From: Halomonas sp. UBA3074
GTDB lineage: Bacteria > Pseudomonadota > Gammaproteobacteria > Pseudomonadales > Halomonadaceae
NCBI RefSeq assembly: GCF_002366715.1
Contig: NZ_DFBS01000049.1
Span: 1 to 64,000, forward strand
Direction: 5' to 3'
Length of the DNA stretch: 64,000 bases
Both the position numbers and the translations under genes were made by a program. Below, piece after piece: positions 1-7,867 of the stretch (positions are counted from its first letter, which is position 1; every line of letters starts with the position of its first letter). The notes below the pieces were generated by a model. The model ran no database searches. It had not been told where the DNA came from and worked only from the letters and a program-made list of their open reading frames with translations.

Positions 1-133
1 GGCGGGCATGAAAGACTCCAAGGTGATCGTCGCGATCAACAAAGACGACGAAGCACCGATCTTCCAGGTCGCCGATTACGGCTTGGTGGGGGATCTATTC
101 GAGATCCTGCCGGAGCTGGAAAGCAAGCTGTAA
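1..133 (+). CDS. etfA: Electron transfer flavoprotein alpha subunit, C-terminal end (partial)
   Basis: Only the last 43 codons or so are present; the gene enters from the left edge and stops at TAA 131-133. The translated end (VIVAINKDDEAPIFQVADYG, then a segment ending in LPELESKL) matches the conserved C-terminal FAD-binding end of ETF alpha. In this family the protein pairs with EtfB and passes electrons from acyl-CoA dehydrogenases to ETF-quinone oxidoreductase. The window has two acyl-CoA dehydrogenase genes further right that would need such a carrier. The upstream etfB cannot be seen. A strong hairpin terminator follows the stop. Confidence 0.88.
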   Translation, partial: AGMKDSKVIVAINKDDEAPIFQVADYGLVGDLFEILPELESKL

Positions 134-158
134 GCCGTTGAGAACCGACGCAGCAGAG

Positions 159-187
159 AGCCGACTTCGCCAGAAGTCGGCTTTTTT
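159..187 (+). terminator. Rho-independent terminator after etfA
   Basis: The perfect 10-bp stem AGCCGACTTC / GAAGTCGGCT (159-168 with 173-182) has a 4-base loop and runs straight into a T tract (182-187). Confidence 0.85.
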
Positions 188-214
188 GTCATAGGGGTAT
201 TAGGTAAACTGCCA

Positions 215-239
215 ATAGTTGACTAAAGTACTGGGGCAA
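215..239 (+). promoter_or_regulatory. IscR type 1-like box overlapping a possible -35 of sodA
   Basis: The 25 bases starting ATAGTTGACTAAAGTACT match about 20 of 25 positions of the type 1 IscR (2Fe-2S repressor) consensus as I remember it. The left half ATAGTTGACT is intact and the right half is degraded. TTGACT at 219-224 could be a -35 hexamer, the usual arrangement at IscR promoters, but no good -10 follows at 17 bases. The box lies about 95 bases before the sodA start. The match is seen; control by IscR is inference. Confidence 0.4.
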
Positions 240-334
240 AGGGTAAGAAAAACCACCCCGACGGTTGAAAAAGCTGCGGGCTGGCCGCAGATAAGTAAGT
301 GAACGCAACGAAAGCCACTCAAGGAGATGATGAT

Positions 335-946
335 ATGGCACATACACTACCCGAACTGCCGTACGCATACGACGCTCTCGAACCAAACATCGATGCAATG
401 ACGATGGAAATTCACCACTCTCGTCACCATCAAACCTACGTCAACAACCTGAACGCTGCGCTTGAAGGCACAGGTCTGGAAGATGTACCTGTTGAAGAGC
501 TCGTCGCGAATCTGGATCGTGTTCCAGAAGCCAAGCGTCAGGCCGTTATCAACAATGGCGGTGGGCATGCTAATCACTCTATGTTTTGGCAGATGATGTC
601 GCCCAATGCCGGTGGTAATCCGCAGGGTGATGTTGCTAAAGCTATCGACTCTGAATTGGGCGGCCTCGAAGCCTTCAAGGAAGAGTTTAAAAAAGCGGCC
701 GTGGGTCGTTTTGGTAGCGGTTGGGCATGGCTCTCCGTTACTCCTGAGAAAAAATTAGTGGTTGAGAACACGCTTAACCAAGACAGCCCATTAATGCATG
801 GTAATACACCGGTGCTGGGGTTGGACGTTTGGGAACACGCTTACTACCTGAAGTATCAAAACAAGCGCCCCGACTATATTGCTGCGTTTTTTGACGTCGT
901 CAATTGGGAAGACGTAGAGCGTCGTTACCAAGCTGCGATTAGCTGA
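335..946 (+). CDS. sodA: Superoxide dismutase [Mn]
   Basis: This 203-aa protein dismutates superoxide to hydrogen peroxide and oxygen in the cytoplasm. Metal ligands are visible at His27 (in EIHHSRHH), His81 (in GGGHANHSMFW), Asp164 and His168 (in DVWEHAYY). The Gly-rich GGGH at 75-78 and Gln149 in NQDSP are the manganese-type signature; iron enzymes have Gln in the first place. The ATG at 335 has AAGGAG at 321-326 in front of it. An in-frame GTG at 299 lies further upstream but has no ribosome site. It is monocistronic between two terminators. Confidence 0.95.
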   Translation: MAHTLPELPYAYDALEPNIDAMTMEIHHSRHHQTYVNNLNAALEGTGLEDVPVEELVANLDRVPEAKRQAVINNGGGHANHSMFWQMMSPNAGGNPQGDVAKAIDSELGGLEAFKEEFKKAAVGRFGSGWAWLSVTPEKKLVVENTLNQDSPLMHGNTPVLGLDVWEHAYYLKYQNKRPDYIAAFFDVVNWEDVERRYQAAIS

Positions 947-991
947 TAAAAGCGCTATGACCCGCTAGCAGTGCCGATAAATGGCGCTGCC

Positions 992-1023
992 AAAAGCCGC
1001 CCACTTTTGTGGGCGGCTTTTTG
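992..1023 (+). terminator. Rho-independent terminator after sodA
   Basis: The perfect 13-bp stem AAAAGCCGCCCAC / GTGGGCGGCTTTT has a TTTT loop (1005-1008) and ends in a T tract at 1018-1022. Confidence 0.9.
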
Positions 1024-1073
1024 TTGTCTGGGATATAGCTGGGCAATAGCTGTCAATAACCTGTGGGTAAAAA

Positions 1074-1120
1074 ATACCACATATGCTTGAATTGATTTTC
1101 ACATGGTCTATATATAGTAT
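1074..1120 (+). promoter_or_regulatory. nrdHIEF promoter with two NrdR-like boxes
   Basis: CTATATATAG at 1108-1117 equals the 10-base core of the NrdR box (consensus core CWATATATWG). A second, weaker match (about 9 of 16) is centred at 1081.5, exactly 31 bp from the first centre at 1112.5. That is the three-helical-turn spacing typical of NrdR box pairs. TTGAAT (1087-1092) and TATATA (1109-1114), 16 bases apart, form a plausible sigma-70 promoter, so the downstream box would cover the -10 element. NrdR is an ATP/dATP-sensing repressor of ribonucleotide reductase genes; its gene is not in this window. Confidence 0.55.
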
Positions 1121-1196
1121 GCGTTGTGTCTTCAAGAAGGGTAGGGCACAAGATGTGCGCTACCCGAAAAATGCCGCTATGAAAAGGGGATTCGCC

Positions 1197-1418
1197 ATGG
1201 AAATTCAGATTTACAGCAAACCCGCTTGTGTTCAATGCACCGCTACTTACCGCGCGTTAGACAAGCAGGGGCTCGATTACAAAGTGATCGATATAACCGC
1301 CGAATCGGGTGCGCAGGAAGAAGTCGAAGCCTTAGGCTATCGCCAGCTTCCCGTCGTGGTCGTGGGTGAAGATCACTGGTCGGGGTTCCGTCCGGACCGC
1401 ATTCAAGCACTGGCTTAA
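1197..1418 (+). CDS. nrdH: Glutaredoxin-like electron donor NrdH
   Basis: This 73-aa thioredoxin-fold protein has a Cys-Val-Gln-Cys active site near residues 11-14 (KPACVQCTAT). Its C-terminal SGFRPDRI resembles the WSGFRPD signature of NrdH, which separates it from ordinary glutaredoxins. It reduces the class Ib reductase NrdE using thioredoxin reductase. The ATG at 1197 follows AAAGGGGA at 1183-1190. Longer in-frame starts exist upstream but would read through the promoter region. It is the first gene of nrdHIEF, with nrdI 9 bases downstream. Confidence 0.92.
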   Translation: MEIQIYSKPACVQCTATYRALDKQGLDYKVIDITAESGAQEEVEALGYRQLPVVVVGEDHWSGFRPDRIQALA

Positions 1419-1427
1419 ACCAACCAC

Positions 1428-1862
1428 ATGCTGGCAAGTTGCTCACAAACCTCTGTGGCCGGCAGGTTGGTGTACTTCTCTACCAAGTCAGGTAATACCC
1501 ATCGTTTTGTGGAAAAACTTGGTCTTGCTGCAACGCGGCTGCCGCTGAATCGAGATGCGCCTGCTCTGCGCGTAACCGAACCCTATATTTTAGTTACCCC
1601 TTCATATGGTGGGGGAAGCGCCCAGGGTGCGGTACCTAAACAGGTCATCCATTTCCTCAACGATACGCATAACCGGGATCTGTTGCGGGGCGTTATTGCC
1701 GCAGGAAACACCAATTTTGGCGAAGCATATGGCCTTGCTGGCCGAATTATTGCGAAAAAATGCCACGTGCCGCTGCTGTATCGATTTGAACTGTTTGGCA
1801 CCGACGACGACGTGGTCAACGTGCGCAAAGGAGTAGAAGAGTTTTGGAAACGACTAACGTAG
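1428..1862 (+). CDS. nrdI: NrdI flavodoxin, class Ib RNR cofactor protein
   Basis: This 144-aa protein carries the flavodoxin-like FMN loop LVYFSTKSGNTHRFV near residues 14-28, the TPSYGGG loop, and the AGNTNFGEAYGLAG segment typical of NrdI. NrdI supplies superoxide to assemble the dimanganese-tyrosyl radical in NrdF. The first dozen residues before the conserved strand are longer than usual, so the true start could be slightly downstream. Its 3' end overlaps nrdE by 19 bases, so the two are probably translationally coupled. Confidence 0.92.
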   Translation: MLASCSQTSVAGRLVYFSTKSGNTHRFVEKLGLAATRLPLNRDAPALRVTEPYILVTPSYGGGSAQGAVPKQVIHFLNDTHNRDLLRGVIAAGNTNFGEAYGLAGRIIAKKCHVPLLYRFELFGTDDDVVNVRKGVEEFWKRLT

Positions 1863-4024
1863 CGACTCAGAATGTAGCAGAGACAAAACGGCCTTCGGCG
1901 GCGCCTGAGCCGCGGACGCTGGATTACCACGCGCTCAATGCCATGCTTAATCTCTATGGTGCCAATGGTGAACTGCAGCTGGATAAAGATCGCGAAGCGG
2001 CCCGTCAGTATTTTTTACAGCACGTTAACCAAAACACGGTGTTTTTCCACTCGTTAGAAGAAAAGCTCGATTACTTGGTGGAAGAGCAGTATTACGAAGC
2101 CGAGATGCTGGCCCAATACAGCTTTGCTTTCATCAAGGCGCTGTTCGAGCAGGCCTATGCGTACAAATTCCGTTTCCCAAGTTTTCTGGGCGCCTTTAAA
2201 TATTACACCAGCTACACGCTGAAGACGTTTGACGGCAAGCGCTATTTAGAGCGCTATGAAGACCGCGTTTGCATGGTGGCGCTGACGCTGGCGCGGGGCG
2301 ACGAAGCGTTGGCGAAGTCACTGGTGGATGAAATCATCTCCGGCCGTTTCCAGCCTGCGACGCCTACTTTCCTTAACTGCGGTAAGCAGCAGCGCGGGGA
2401 GCTGGTGTCCTGCTTTCTGCTACGTATTGAAGACAATATGGAGTCGATCGGGCGCTCCATTAACTCGGCGTTGCAGCTTTCCAAGCGCGGCGGCGGTGTG
2501 GCTTTCCTGCTTAGCAATATTCGCGAATCCGGCGCGCCGATCAAGCGTATAGAAAATCAGTCATCGGGCATTATCCCGATTATGAAGCTGCTGGAAGACG
2601 CCTTCTCCTACGCGAACCAGCTGGGCGCACGTCAGGGCGCGGGAGCGGTCTACCTGAATGCTCACCACCCGGACATCCTGCGCTTTCTCGACACCAAGCG
2701 GGAAAACGCCGACGAGAAAATTCGCATTAAAACGCTCTCGCTGGGCGTGACGATTCCGGATATTACTTTCGAGCTGGCCAAGCGCAACGACGATATGTAC
2801 CTCTTCTCGCCTTACGATGTAGAGCGTGTTTACGGCGTACCCTTTGGCGATATCAGCGTTACCGAGAAGTACCAGGAGATGGTCGCGGACGCGCGCATTC
2901 GCAAGCATAAAATCAATGCGCGTGCCTTCTTCCAAACCCTAGCCGAGCTGCAGTTTGAGTCGGGCTACCCGTACATTATGTTCGAAGATACGGTTAACCG
3001 CGCGAACCCGATTGCTGGCCGTATCAATATGAGCAATCTCTGCTCTGAAATTCTTCAGGTCAATACGCCTACCGAGTATGACGATGACCTGGGTTATCGC
3101 CAAATTGGTCAGGATATCTCCTGTAACCTGGGCTCCATGAACATCGCGAAGGTGATGGACGCAGGCGATATTGGCACCAGCGTGGAAATTGCCATCCGCG
3201 GGCTGACAGCGGTCTCAGAGATGAGCAACTTGAGCAGCGTGCCTTCCATTGCCGAGGGTAATGCCAAGTCACGGGCGATTGGCTTGGGCCAGATGAACCT
3301 GCATGGTTTCCTGGCGCGGGAGCATATCTACTATGGCTCAGACGAAGGTTTGGATTTTACCAATCTCTATTTCTACTGCGTGGCGTTCCATGCCATTCGG
3401 GCATCCAACCGCTTAGCGATTGAGCATCAAGAGTCGTTTGCGGGTTTTGCCGACTCTACCTACGCTTCGGGGGCATTCTTCGACAAGTACACCGATCAGG
3501 CGTGGTTGCCGCGCACTGAGAAAGTGCGCACGTTGTTCGAGCGCAGCGGCATTGCACTGCCGACCCAGCAGGATTGGCAGGAGCTTAAAGCCTCGGTGAT
3601 GGCGAATGGCTTGTACAATCGTAATCTCCAGGCGGTACCGCCTACGGGCTCGATCTCTTATATCAATAACTCCACCTCCAGTATTCATCCGGTGGCGGCA
3701 AGAATCGAGATTCGTAAAGAGGGTAAGCTTGGCCGTGTTTATTACCCGGCGCCGTTCCTCAATGAAGCCAACTTTGATTACTTCCAGGACGCCTACGAGA
3801 TAGGCCCGGAAAAGATCATCGATACCTACGCCGAAGCCTCGCAGCACGTTGACCAAGGCTTGTCGCTAACCTTGTTCTTCCCTGATACGGCCAGCACGCG
3901 CGATATCAATAAGGCGCAAATTTACGCCTGGCGTAAAGGCATCAAAACGCTTTATTACATCCGCCTTCGTCAAAGTGCCTTGGAAGGCACCGAAGTGGAA
4001 GGCTGTGTGTCGTGCACGCTGTAG
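1844..4024 (+). CDS. nrdE: Class Ib ribonucleoside-diphosphate reductase, alpha chain
   Basis: This 726-aa catalytic subunit reduces ribonucleoside diphosphates to deoxyribonucleotides. Cys400 in the NLCSE motif is the thiyl-radical residue, with Asn398 and Glu402 beside it. Cys190 (VSCFLL) and Cys427 (ISCNLGS) form the substrate-reducing pair, and the tail CVSCTL (Cys721, Cys724) is the swinging redox tail reloaded by NrdH. It lacks the N-terminal ATP-cone of class Ia NrdA, in keeping with class Ib. The sequence shows no defect. A short hairpin separates it from nrdF. Confidence 0.96.
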   Translation: METTNVATQNVAETKRPSAAPEPRTLDYHALNAMLNLYGANGELQLDKDREAARQYFLQHVNQNTVFFHSLEEKLDYLVEEQYYEAEMLAQYSFAFIKALFEQAYAYKFRFPSFLGAFKYYTSYTLKTFDGKRYLERYEDRVCMVALTLARGDEALAKSLVDEIISGRFQPATPTFLNCGKQQRGELVSCFLLRIEDNMESIGRSINSALQLSKRGGGVAFLLSNIRESGAPIKRIENQSSGIIPIMKLLEDAFSYANQLGARQGAGAVYLNAHHPDILRFLDTKRENADEKIRIKTLSLGVTIPDITFELAKRNDDMYLFSPYDVERVYGVPFGDISVTEKYQEMVADARIRKHKINARAFFQTLAELQFESGYPYIMFEDTVNRANPIAGRINMSNLCSEILQVNTPTEYDDDLGYRQIGQDISCNLGSMNIAKVMDAGDIGTSVEIAIRGLTAVSEMSNLSSVPSIAEGNAKSRAIGLGQMNLHGFLAREHIYYGSDEGLDFTNLYFYCVAFHAIRASNRLAIEHQESFAGFADSTYASGAFFDKYTDQAWLPRTEKVRTLFERSGIALPTQQDWQELKASVMANGLYNRNLQAVPPTGSISYINNSTSSIHPVAARIEIRKEGKLGRVYYPAPFLNEANFDYFQDAYEIGPEKIIDTYAEASQHVDQGLSLTLFFPDTASTRDINKAQIYAWRKGIKTLYYIRLRQSALEGTEVEGCVSCTL

Positions 4025-4051
4025 TCAGCAAGCAACTTGTCTCTGTTATTG

Positions 4052-4078
4052 AATGCCCGGTGTTGATCGCCGGGCATT
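4052..4078 (+). other. Intercistronic hairpin between nrdE and nrdF
   Basis: The perfect 9-bp stem AATGCCCGG / CCGGGCATT has a 9-base loop. No T tract follows, so it is unlikely to be a strong terminator. It may set the nrdE:nrdF transcript ratio by stabilising the upstream mRNA end (inference). Confidence 0.5.
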
Positions 4079-4104
4079 GAACGCTACGTTTTGAGAGCAA
4101 TGCC

Positions 4105-5076
4105 ATGAATACCATGCAACGTATATCGCGGGTCGATGCGATTAACTGGAACCGGCTCCAGGATGATAAAGACCTGGAAGTGTGGAACCGCCTGACCAGT
4201 AACTTCTGGCTGCCCGAAAAAGTGCCGCTATCGAACGACATTCAGTCGTGGAATACGCTGACGCAGCAAGAAAAACAGCTGACTATTCGTGTGTTTACTG
4301 GCCTCACGCTGCTAGACACCATTCAAAGCAGCGTGGGCGCGCCGGTATTGATGGAAGACGCCCGCACTCCCCATGAAGAGGCGGTTTATACCAATATTGC
4401 CTTTATGGAGTCGGTGCATGCGCGCTCTTATAGCTCGATTTTCTCGACGCTCTGCACCACGCGTGACGTCGATGACGCGTTTCGCTGGAGCGAAGAGAAT
4501 CCCACACTGCAGGCAAAATCCCAGCTGATTCTGGAGCGCTATCGCTCGGATGACCCGCTGATGCGTAAAGTCGCCAGCGTCTTCCTTGAGTCGTTTCTGT
4601 TCTACTCCGGCTTCTACCTGCCCATGTACTGGTCAAGCCATGCCAAGTTGACCAACACCGCCGATCTGATTCGCTTGATCATTCGTGACGAAGCAGTGCA
4701 CGGCTACTACATTGGCTATAAATTCCAGCAAGCCCTGGCGGAAGCGACGCCAGAGCGTCAGCAGGAAGTCAAAGATTATGCCTATGAGCTGCTGCTGGAG
4801 CTTTACGACAACGAAGTGCGCTACACCGAGTCGCTGTATGACGAAGTTGGCCTAAGTGAAGATGTAAAGAAATTCCTTCACTATAACGCCAATAAAGCGC
4901 TGATGAATCTCGGCTACGAGCCGCTGTTCCCCAGCAGTGTGACCGATGTCGATCCCACCATCATGGCGGCGCTTTCGCCTAATGCCGACGAGAACCACGA
5001 CTTCTTCTCCGGCTCCGGCTCTTCCTATGTGATCGGTAAAGCCGTCGCCACCGAAGACGACGACTGGGCATTCTGA
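4105..5076 (+). CDS. nrdF: Class Ib ribonucleoside-diphosphate reductase, beta chain
   Basis: This 323-aa radical-generating subunit has the R2 dimetal ligands in their family contexts: Asp71 (LLDTIQSS), Glu102 and His105 (MESVHARSYS), the Glu of FLESFLFYSGF, and Glu/His of RDEAVHGYY. Tyr109 sits at the expected place for the radical tyrosine. In class Ib enzymes the metal is usually manganese, loaded with NrdI. The acidic C-terminal tail ending DDDWAF is the NrdE-docking peptide. It is the last gene of nrdHIEF. Confidence 0.95.
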   Translation: MNTMQRISRVDAINWNRLQDDKDLEVWNRLTSNFWLPEKVPLSNDIQSWNTLTQQEKQLTIRVFTGLTLLDTIQSSVGAPVLMEDARTPHEEAVYTNIAFMESVHARSYSSIFSTLCTTRDVDDAFRWSEENPTLQAKSQLILERYRSDDPLMRKVASVFLESFLFYSGFYLPMYWSSHAKLTNTADLIRLIIRDEAVHGYYIGYKFQQALAEATPERQQEVKDYAYELLLELYDNEVRYTESLYDEVGLSEDVKKFLHYNANKALMNLGYEPLFPSSVTDVDPTIMAALSPNADENHDFFSGSGSSYVIGKAVATEDDDWAF

Positions 5077-5122
5077 TAGTTTTAATGGGTAACGGATAAG
5101 CGTAAAAAGTGAAGGAGGAGGT

Positions 5123-5524
5123 ATGCCAGGGAGTGCTACTGACGTACTAGAAATTGCCGCTGCCGTGGTCAGTGATCCTGAGGGACGTTTGCTGTTAGTG
5201 CGCAAGCACAATACGTCCTTTTATATGCAGCCCGGCGGTAAGATCGAGAAAGGCGAGAGCGCGCTGTCAGCGCTATGTCGCGAGCTAGGCGAAGAGCTGG
5301 GCTTGCAGGTTAACGAGGATCAACTGATCCCTCTAGGCTTGCAAACGGCTGAGGCGGCTAACGAACCTGGTGTAATACTAGAGGCGAACCTGTTTGGCCT
5401 CGTGATTGACGAGCCTGTCGAAGCGGCGGCTGAAATTGCCGAAGCAAGGTGGGTAACCCGTGAAGAGGCTTGGCAGTTGTCTCTAGCGCCGTTGACCAAA
5501 GCCTATATAGCAGCAGAGCATTAA
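5123..5524 (+). CDS. Nudix hydrolase
   Basis: This 133-aa single-domain protein has a complete Nudix box near residues 39-61: GGKIEKGE, then RELGEELGL, carrying the catalytic REXXEE glutamates. The family cleaves nucleoside diphosphates linked to another moiety, and the substrate cannot be read from sequence. The position directly after the ribonucleotide reductase operon is compatible with nucleotide-pool cleaning, but that is inference. A strong ribosome site GGAGGAGG precedes the ATG, and a strong terminator follows the stop. Confidence 0.88.
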   Translation: MPGSATDVLEIAAAVVSDPEGRLLLVRKHNTSFYMQPGGKIEKGESALSALCRELGEELGLQVNEDQLIPLGLQTAEAANEPGVILEANLFGLVIDEPVEAAAEIAEARWVTREEAWQLSLAPLTKAYIAAEH

Positions 5525-5540
5525 AAAAAATTGAACTATG

Positions 5541-5566
5541 AAAGGCGCCGATGGCGCCTTTTTTTA
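5541..5566 (+). terminator. Rho-independent terminator after the Nudix gene
   Basis: AAAGGCGCC (5541-5549) pairs perfectly with GGCGCCTTT (5553-5561) across a 3-base loop, followed by TTTT. Confidence 0.88.
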
Positions 5567-5597
5567 TGCCTAAGAGGAGGGTGAAATCGTTTGTTTG

Positions 5598-5620
5598 TTA
5601 ATGATAAATATTGTCATTAA
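5598..5620 (+). promoter_or_regulatory. Fur-box-like palindrome upstream of the TonB operon
   Basis: The core AATGATAAATATTGTCATT (5600-5618) is a near-perfect AT-rich palindrome with the NATWAT-type repeats of Fur sites, extended by TT and AA on the flanks. It lies about 115 bases before a TonB/ExbB/ExbD operon, a classical Fur target. The palindrome is seen; Fur binding is inference. Confidence 0.6.
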
Positions 5621-5658
5621 TTATATTAGTGGTAGGCTAGGCGGTGCAAAATATAAAC

Positions 5659-5675
5659 GCAAATCGTTCTTATAC
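5659..5675 (+). promoter_or_regulatory. Second, weaker Fur-like site
   Basis: GCAAATCGTTCTTATAC resembles one side of the GCAAATGATTCTCATTTGC form of Fur box seen in pseudomonads, with a degraded right arm. It lies 41 bases after the first palindrome. Confidence 0.35.
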
Positions 5676-5734
5676 CTAATTAGTTTTTAGTCGGGTGGTG
5701 TTAGCCGCCCGCTACTCAGTGACGGAGAGTCGAC

Positions 5735-6517
5735 GTGCTGAACAGGCCTTTCTTTGCCTTGCGTGGATGGTGGCTAGCGGGAGCGCTGGCCGGCGGCACG
5801 CTGCTGGTAAGTGAACAAGCAATGGCTCAAGCGGCCGAAAGTGTAGAAGCTCAGCAAGCTCAGGCAGCGCTTCAAGAACAGATTGATGCTGCCGATGAGC
5901 AAACCCGTGAGCAGTTGGAAGAGCTGCGCCGCTTGGAGCGTGAAACTCGCCAGCTAGAAGCGGACAACGCCTCCCTCACTGGGCGCTTGGCGGAAGAGGC
6001 CGAGCGACAGCAGCGGCTTGCAACCGCCCTGGATACGCTGGAAGAGACGCGTGCAGCGCTACCTGTGATCGAACAAAATATGTCCTTTCAGTTGAGCCAA
6101 TGGATTGAAAGTGACCTGCCTTTTCTGCGTGAGGAGCGCCTGGCGCGGGTGGAACGGCAGCCTGATGAACAGGGCGCTAATACCATCGAACGCATTAATG
6201 GCCTGCTCGAAGCCTGGCGGGTTGAACTCGATTATGGGCGTGAGATGGATAGCTGGCGAGGGCGTTTAAGCCAGGAGGGCAGCGAGCGTGAAGTGGATTT
6301 CTTGCGTGTGGGCCGTATCGGCTTTTATTACCTAACGCCAGATGGGCGTGAGGGTGGCGTATGGCGTGCGGAAAGTAGCGCATGGCAGCCATTGGATGAC
6401 GAATATCTGCGTGAAGTACGCAACGGTCTGCGCATGGCAGAAGATCAGCGTGCGCCCGAGCTTTTAACGTTACCGCTCTCAGTGAGTACGAATGATCAGC
6501 AGGGAGAGCAGCCATGA
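5735..6517 (+). CDS. DUF3450 periplasmic coiled-coil protein of the TonB system
   Basis: This 260-aa protein has an N-terminal signal peptide (hydrophobic stretch near residues 12-28, ending AMAQA). A long coiled coil follows (about 35-105, rich in Glu, Gln, Leu, Arg). The globular DUF3450 C-terminal part includes GFYYLTPDG. DUF3450 genes regularly stand first in operons with TtpC-type ExbB proteins, and the exact role is unknown. The GTG start at 5735 is preceded by ACGGAGAG. The 3' end overlaps the next gene by four bases (ATGA), so the proteins are probably made in fixed proportion. Confidence 0.85.
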   Translation: MLNRPFFALRGWWLAGALAGGTLLVSEQAMAQAAESVEAQQAQAALQEQIDAADEQTREQLEELRRLERETRQLEADNASLTGRLAEEAERQQRLATALDTLEETRAALPVIEQNMSFQLSQWIESDLPFLREERLARVERQPDEQGANTIERINGLLEAWRVELDYGREMDSWRGRLSQEGSEREVDFLRVGRIGFYYLTPDGREGGVWRAESSAWQPLDDEYLREVRNGLRMAEDQRAPELLTLPLSVSTNDQQGEQP

Positions 6518-7866
6518 GCCTTGTTGGTTTAGCGCTACATCGCCTGGTGGCTGTCGGCATGCTGGTGGCGCTGATGGTGTTCAGTGGGGTAGCCACCGCG
6601 CAAAATGACAGTACGACCTCTTTACGTGAAGCACGCGAAGCTGCTCAAGCGCGCGACCAGCAGCGTTTGATGGGCTTTCTAGATGATCAGCAAGCACTAG
6701 AGTCTGCCCTGGAGCAGGCCCGCAATGACAATGAGAGTGCTCAACAACAGCATGATGCCCTTGAGGCACAGCAGACAGAGCAAGCAGATCAAGCCAGCGA
6801 ATTAAGTGAGCGCCAAGCGGAGCAGGGCGAAGCGCTAGCCGGTTTATTATCGAATCTTGCCCGACACAGCTCTGAAGTGCGTAATGCGCTGGGTGAAGAG
6901 AGTTTGCTTACCTTGGAAGAAGGGTCGCTGCCGCCACGTCTAGATGATGTCGAAGTGCTTGAGCGTCATCAGCTAGAGAATGTTGTGGATCACTTGGCGT
7001 TATTAACCGCGCGTACGGGCCAAGCCGCGCGGCTTTCATTGCCGGTCGCCGATGCTAGCGGCGAAGTCACCACTCAAGACTTGGTACGGCTTGGTGATTT
7101 CGCCGCTTTTACCGAGAGTGAGCTTTTAGAGCGCGGTGAAAACGACGGTAATCTCGTCGTGCTAGCCCGCACACCGGATGCGATAGGCACGTTACTAACA
7201 GAGTATTACCAAGGCGAAAGCGACGTGTTTGCGGTCGATCCTACCCAGGGCAGCGTGTTGGAGGCCTTGGCCCAGCAGCCTAGTCTGTGGGAGCGCTTCC
7301 AGCAGGGGGGTTACGTCGGTTACGTAGTCGTTGCCTTAGGCATTTTAGGTTTGATTATTGGCTTAGGGCAGTACCTCTATTTAGTCGTCGTCAGTCTACG
7401 TGTTAACCGTCAGCGTCAGTCGCTTGGCCAATTAAAAGCGAACAACCCCCTTGGGCGAGTATTGCTACGCTTTGAAGGCATGGACAAGCATCAGACCCCG
7501 GAAGCACTGGAAGCACGCCTGGATGAGGCGGTGCTAGCTGAACTGCCCAAGCTCGAACGCAGTCAACCCATGGTCAAACTCCTGGCAGCAATTGCACCGC
7601 TGCTTGGCTTGCTGGGGACAGTGACCGGCATGATCGTGACTTTTCAGGCAATTACTGTCTTCGGTACGGGAGATCCGCAACTGATGGCTGGCGGTATCAG
7701 CCAAGCGTTGGTGACTACCGTGCTGGGCCTGATTACTGCAGTTCCTTTGCTGTTCGTGCAAACAGCGCTGTCGGGCCGTAGTCGCTATTTAACCCATGTC
7801 ATCGAAGGGCAGGCGAGTGCGACGCTGGCAGATCATCTGGAATCTCACACGCCCGTGGTGAATTAA
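6514..7866 (+). CDS. TtpC-like MotA/TolQ/ExbB family protein with periplasmic coiled-coil extension
   Basis: This 450-aa protein has a signal-like N-terminus ending near ATAQN and an N-terminal Gln/Glu-rich coiled coil. A soluble domain follows to about residue 260. Three membrane segments come after it: near 268-293 (YVGYVVVALGILGLIIGLGQ), about 350-373 (LLAAIAPLLGLLGTVTGMI) and about 392-412. The last two carry the MotA/TolQ/ExbB proton-channel signature. The plan matches TtpC, an accessory protein of TonB2 systems in vibrios. Two bases separate it from the next gene, a conventional ExbB. Confidence 0.88.
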   Translation: MSLVGLALHRLVAVGMLVALMVFSGVATAQNDSTTSLREAREAAQARDQQRLMGFLDDQQALESALEQARNDNESAQQQHDALEAQQTEQADQASELSERQAEQGEALAGLLSNLARHSSEVRNALGEESLLTLEEGSLPPRLDDVEVLERHQLENVVDHLALLTARTGQAARLSLPVADASGEVTTQDLVRLGDFAAFTESELLERGENDGNLVVLARTPDAIGTLLTEYYQGESDVFAVDPTQGSVLEALAQQPSLWERFQQGGYVGYVVVALGILGLIIGLGQYLYLVVVSLRVNRQRQSLGQLKANNPLGRVLLRFEGMDKHQTPEALEARLDEAVLAELPKLERSQPMVKLLAAIAPLLGLLGTVTGMIVTFQAITVFGTGDPQLMAGGISQALVTTVLGLITAVPLLFVQTALSGRSRYLTHVIEGQASATLADHLESHTPVVN

Positions 7867-7867
7867 C

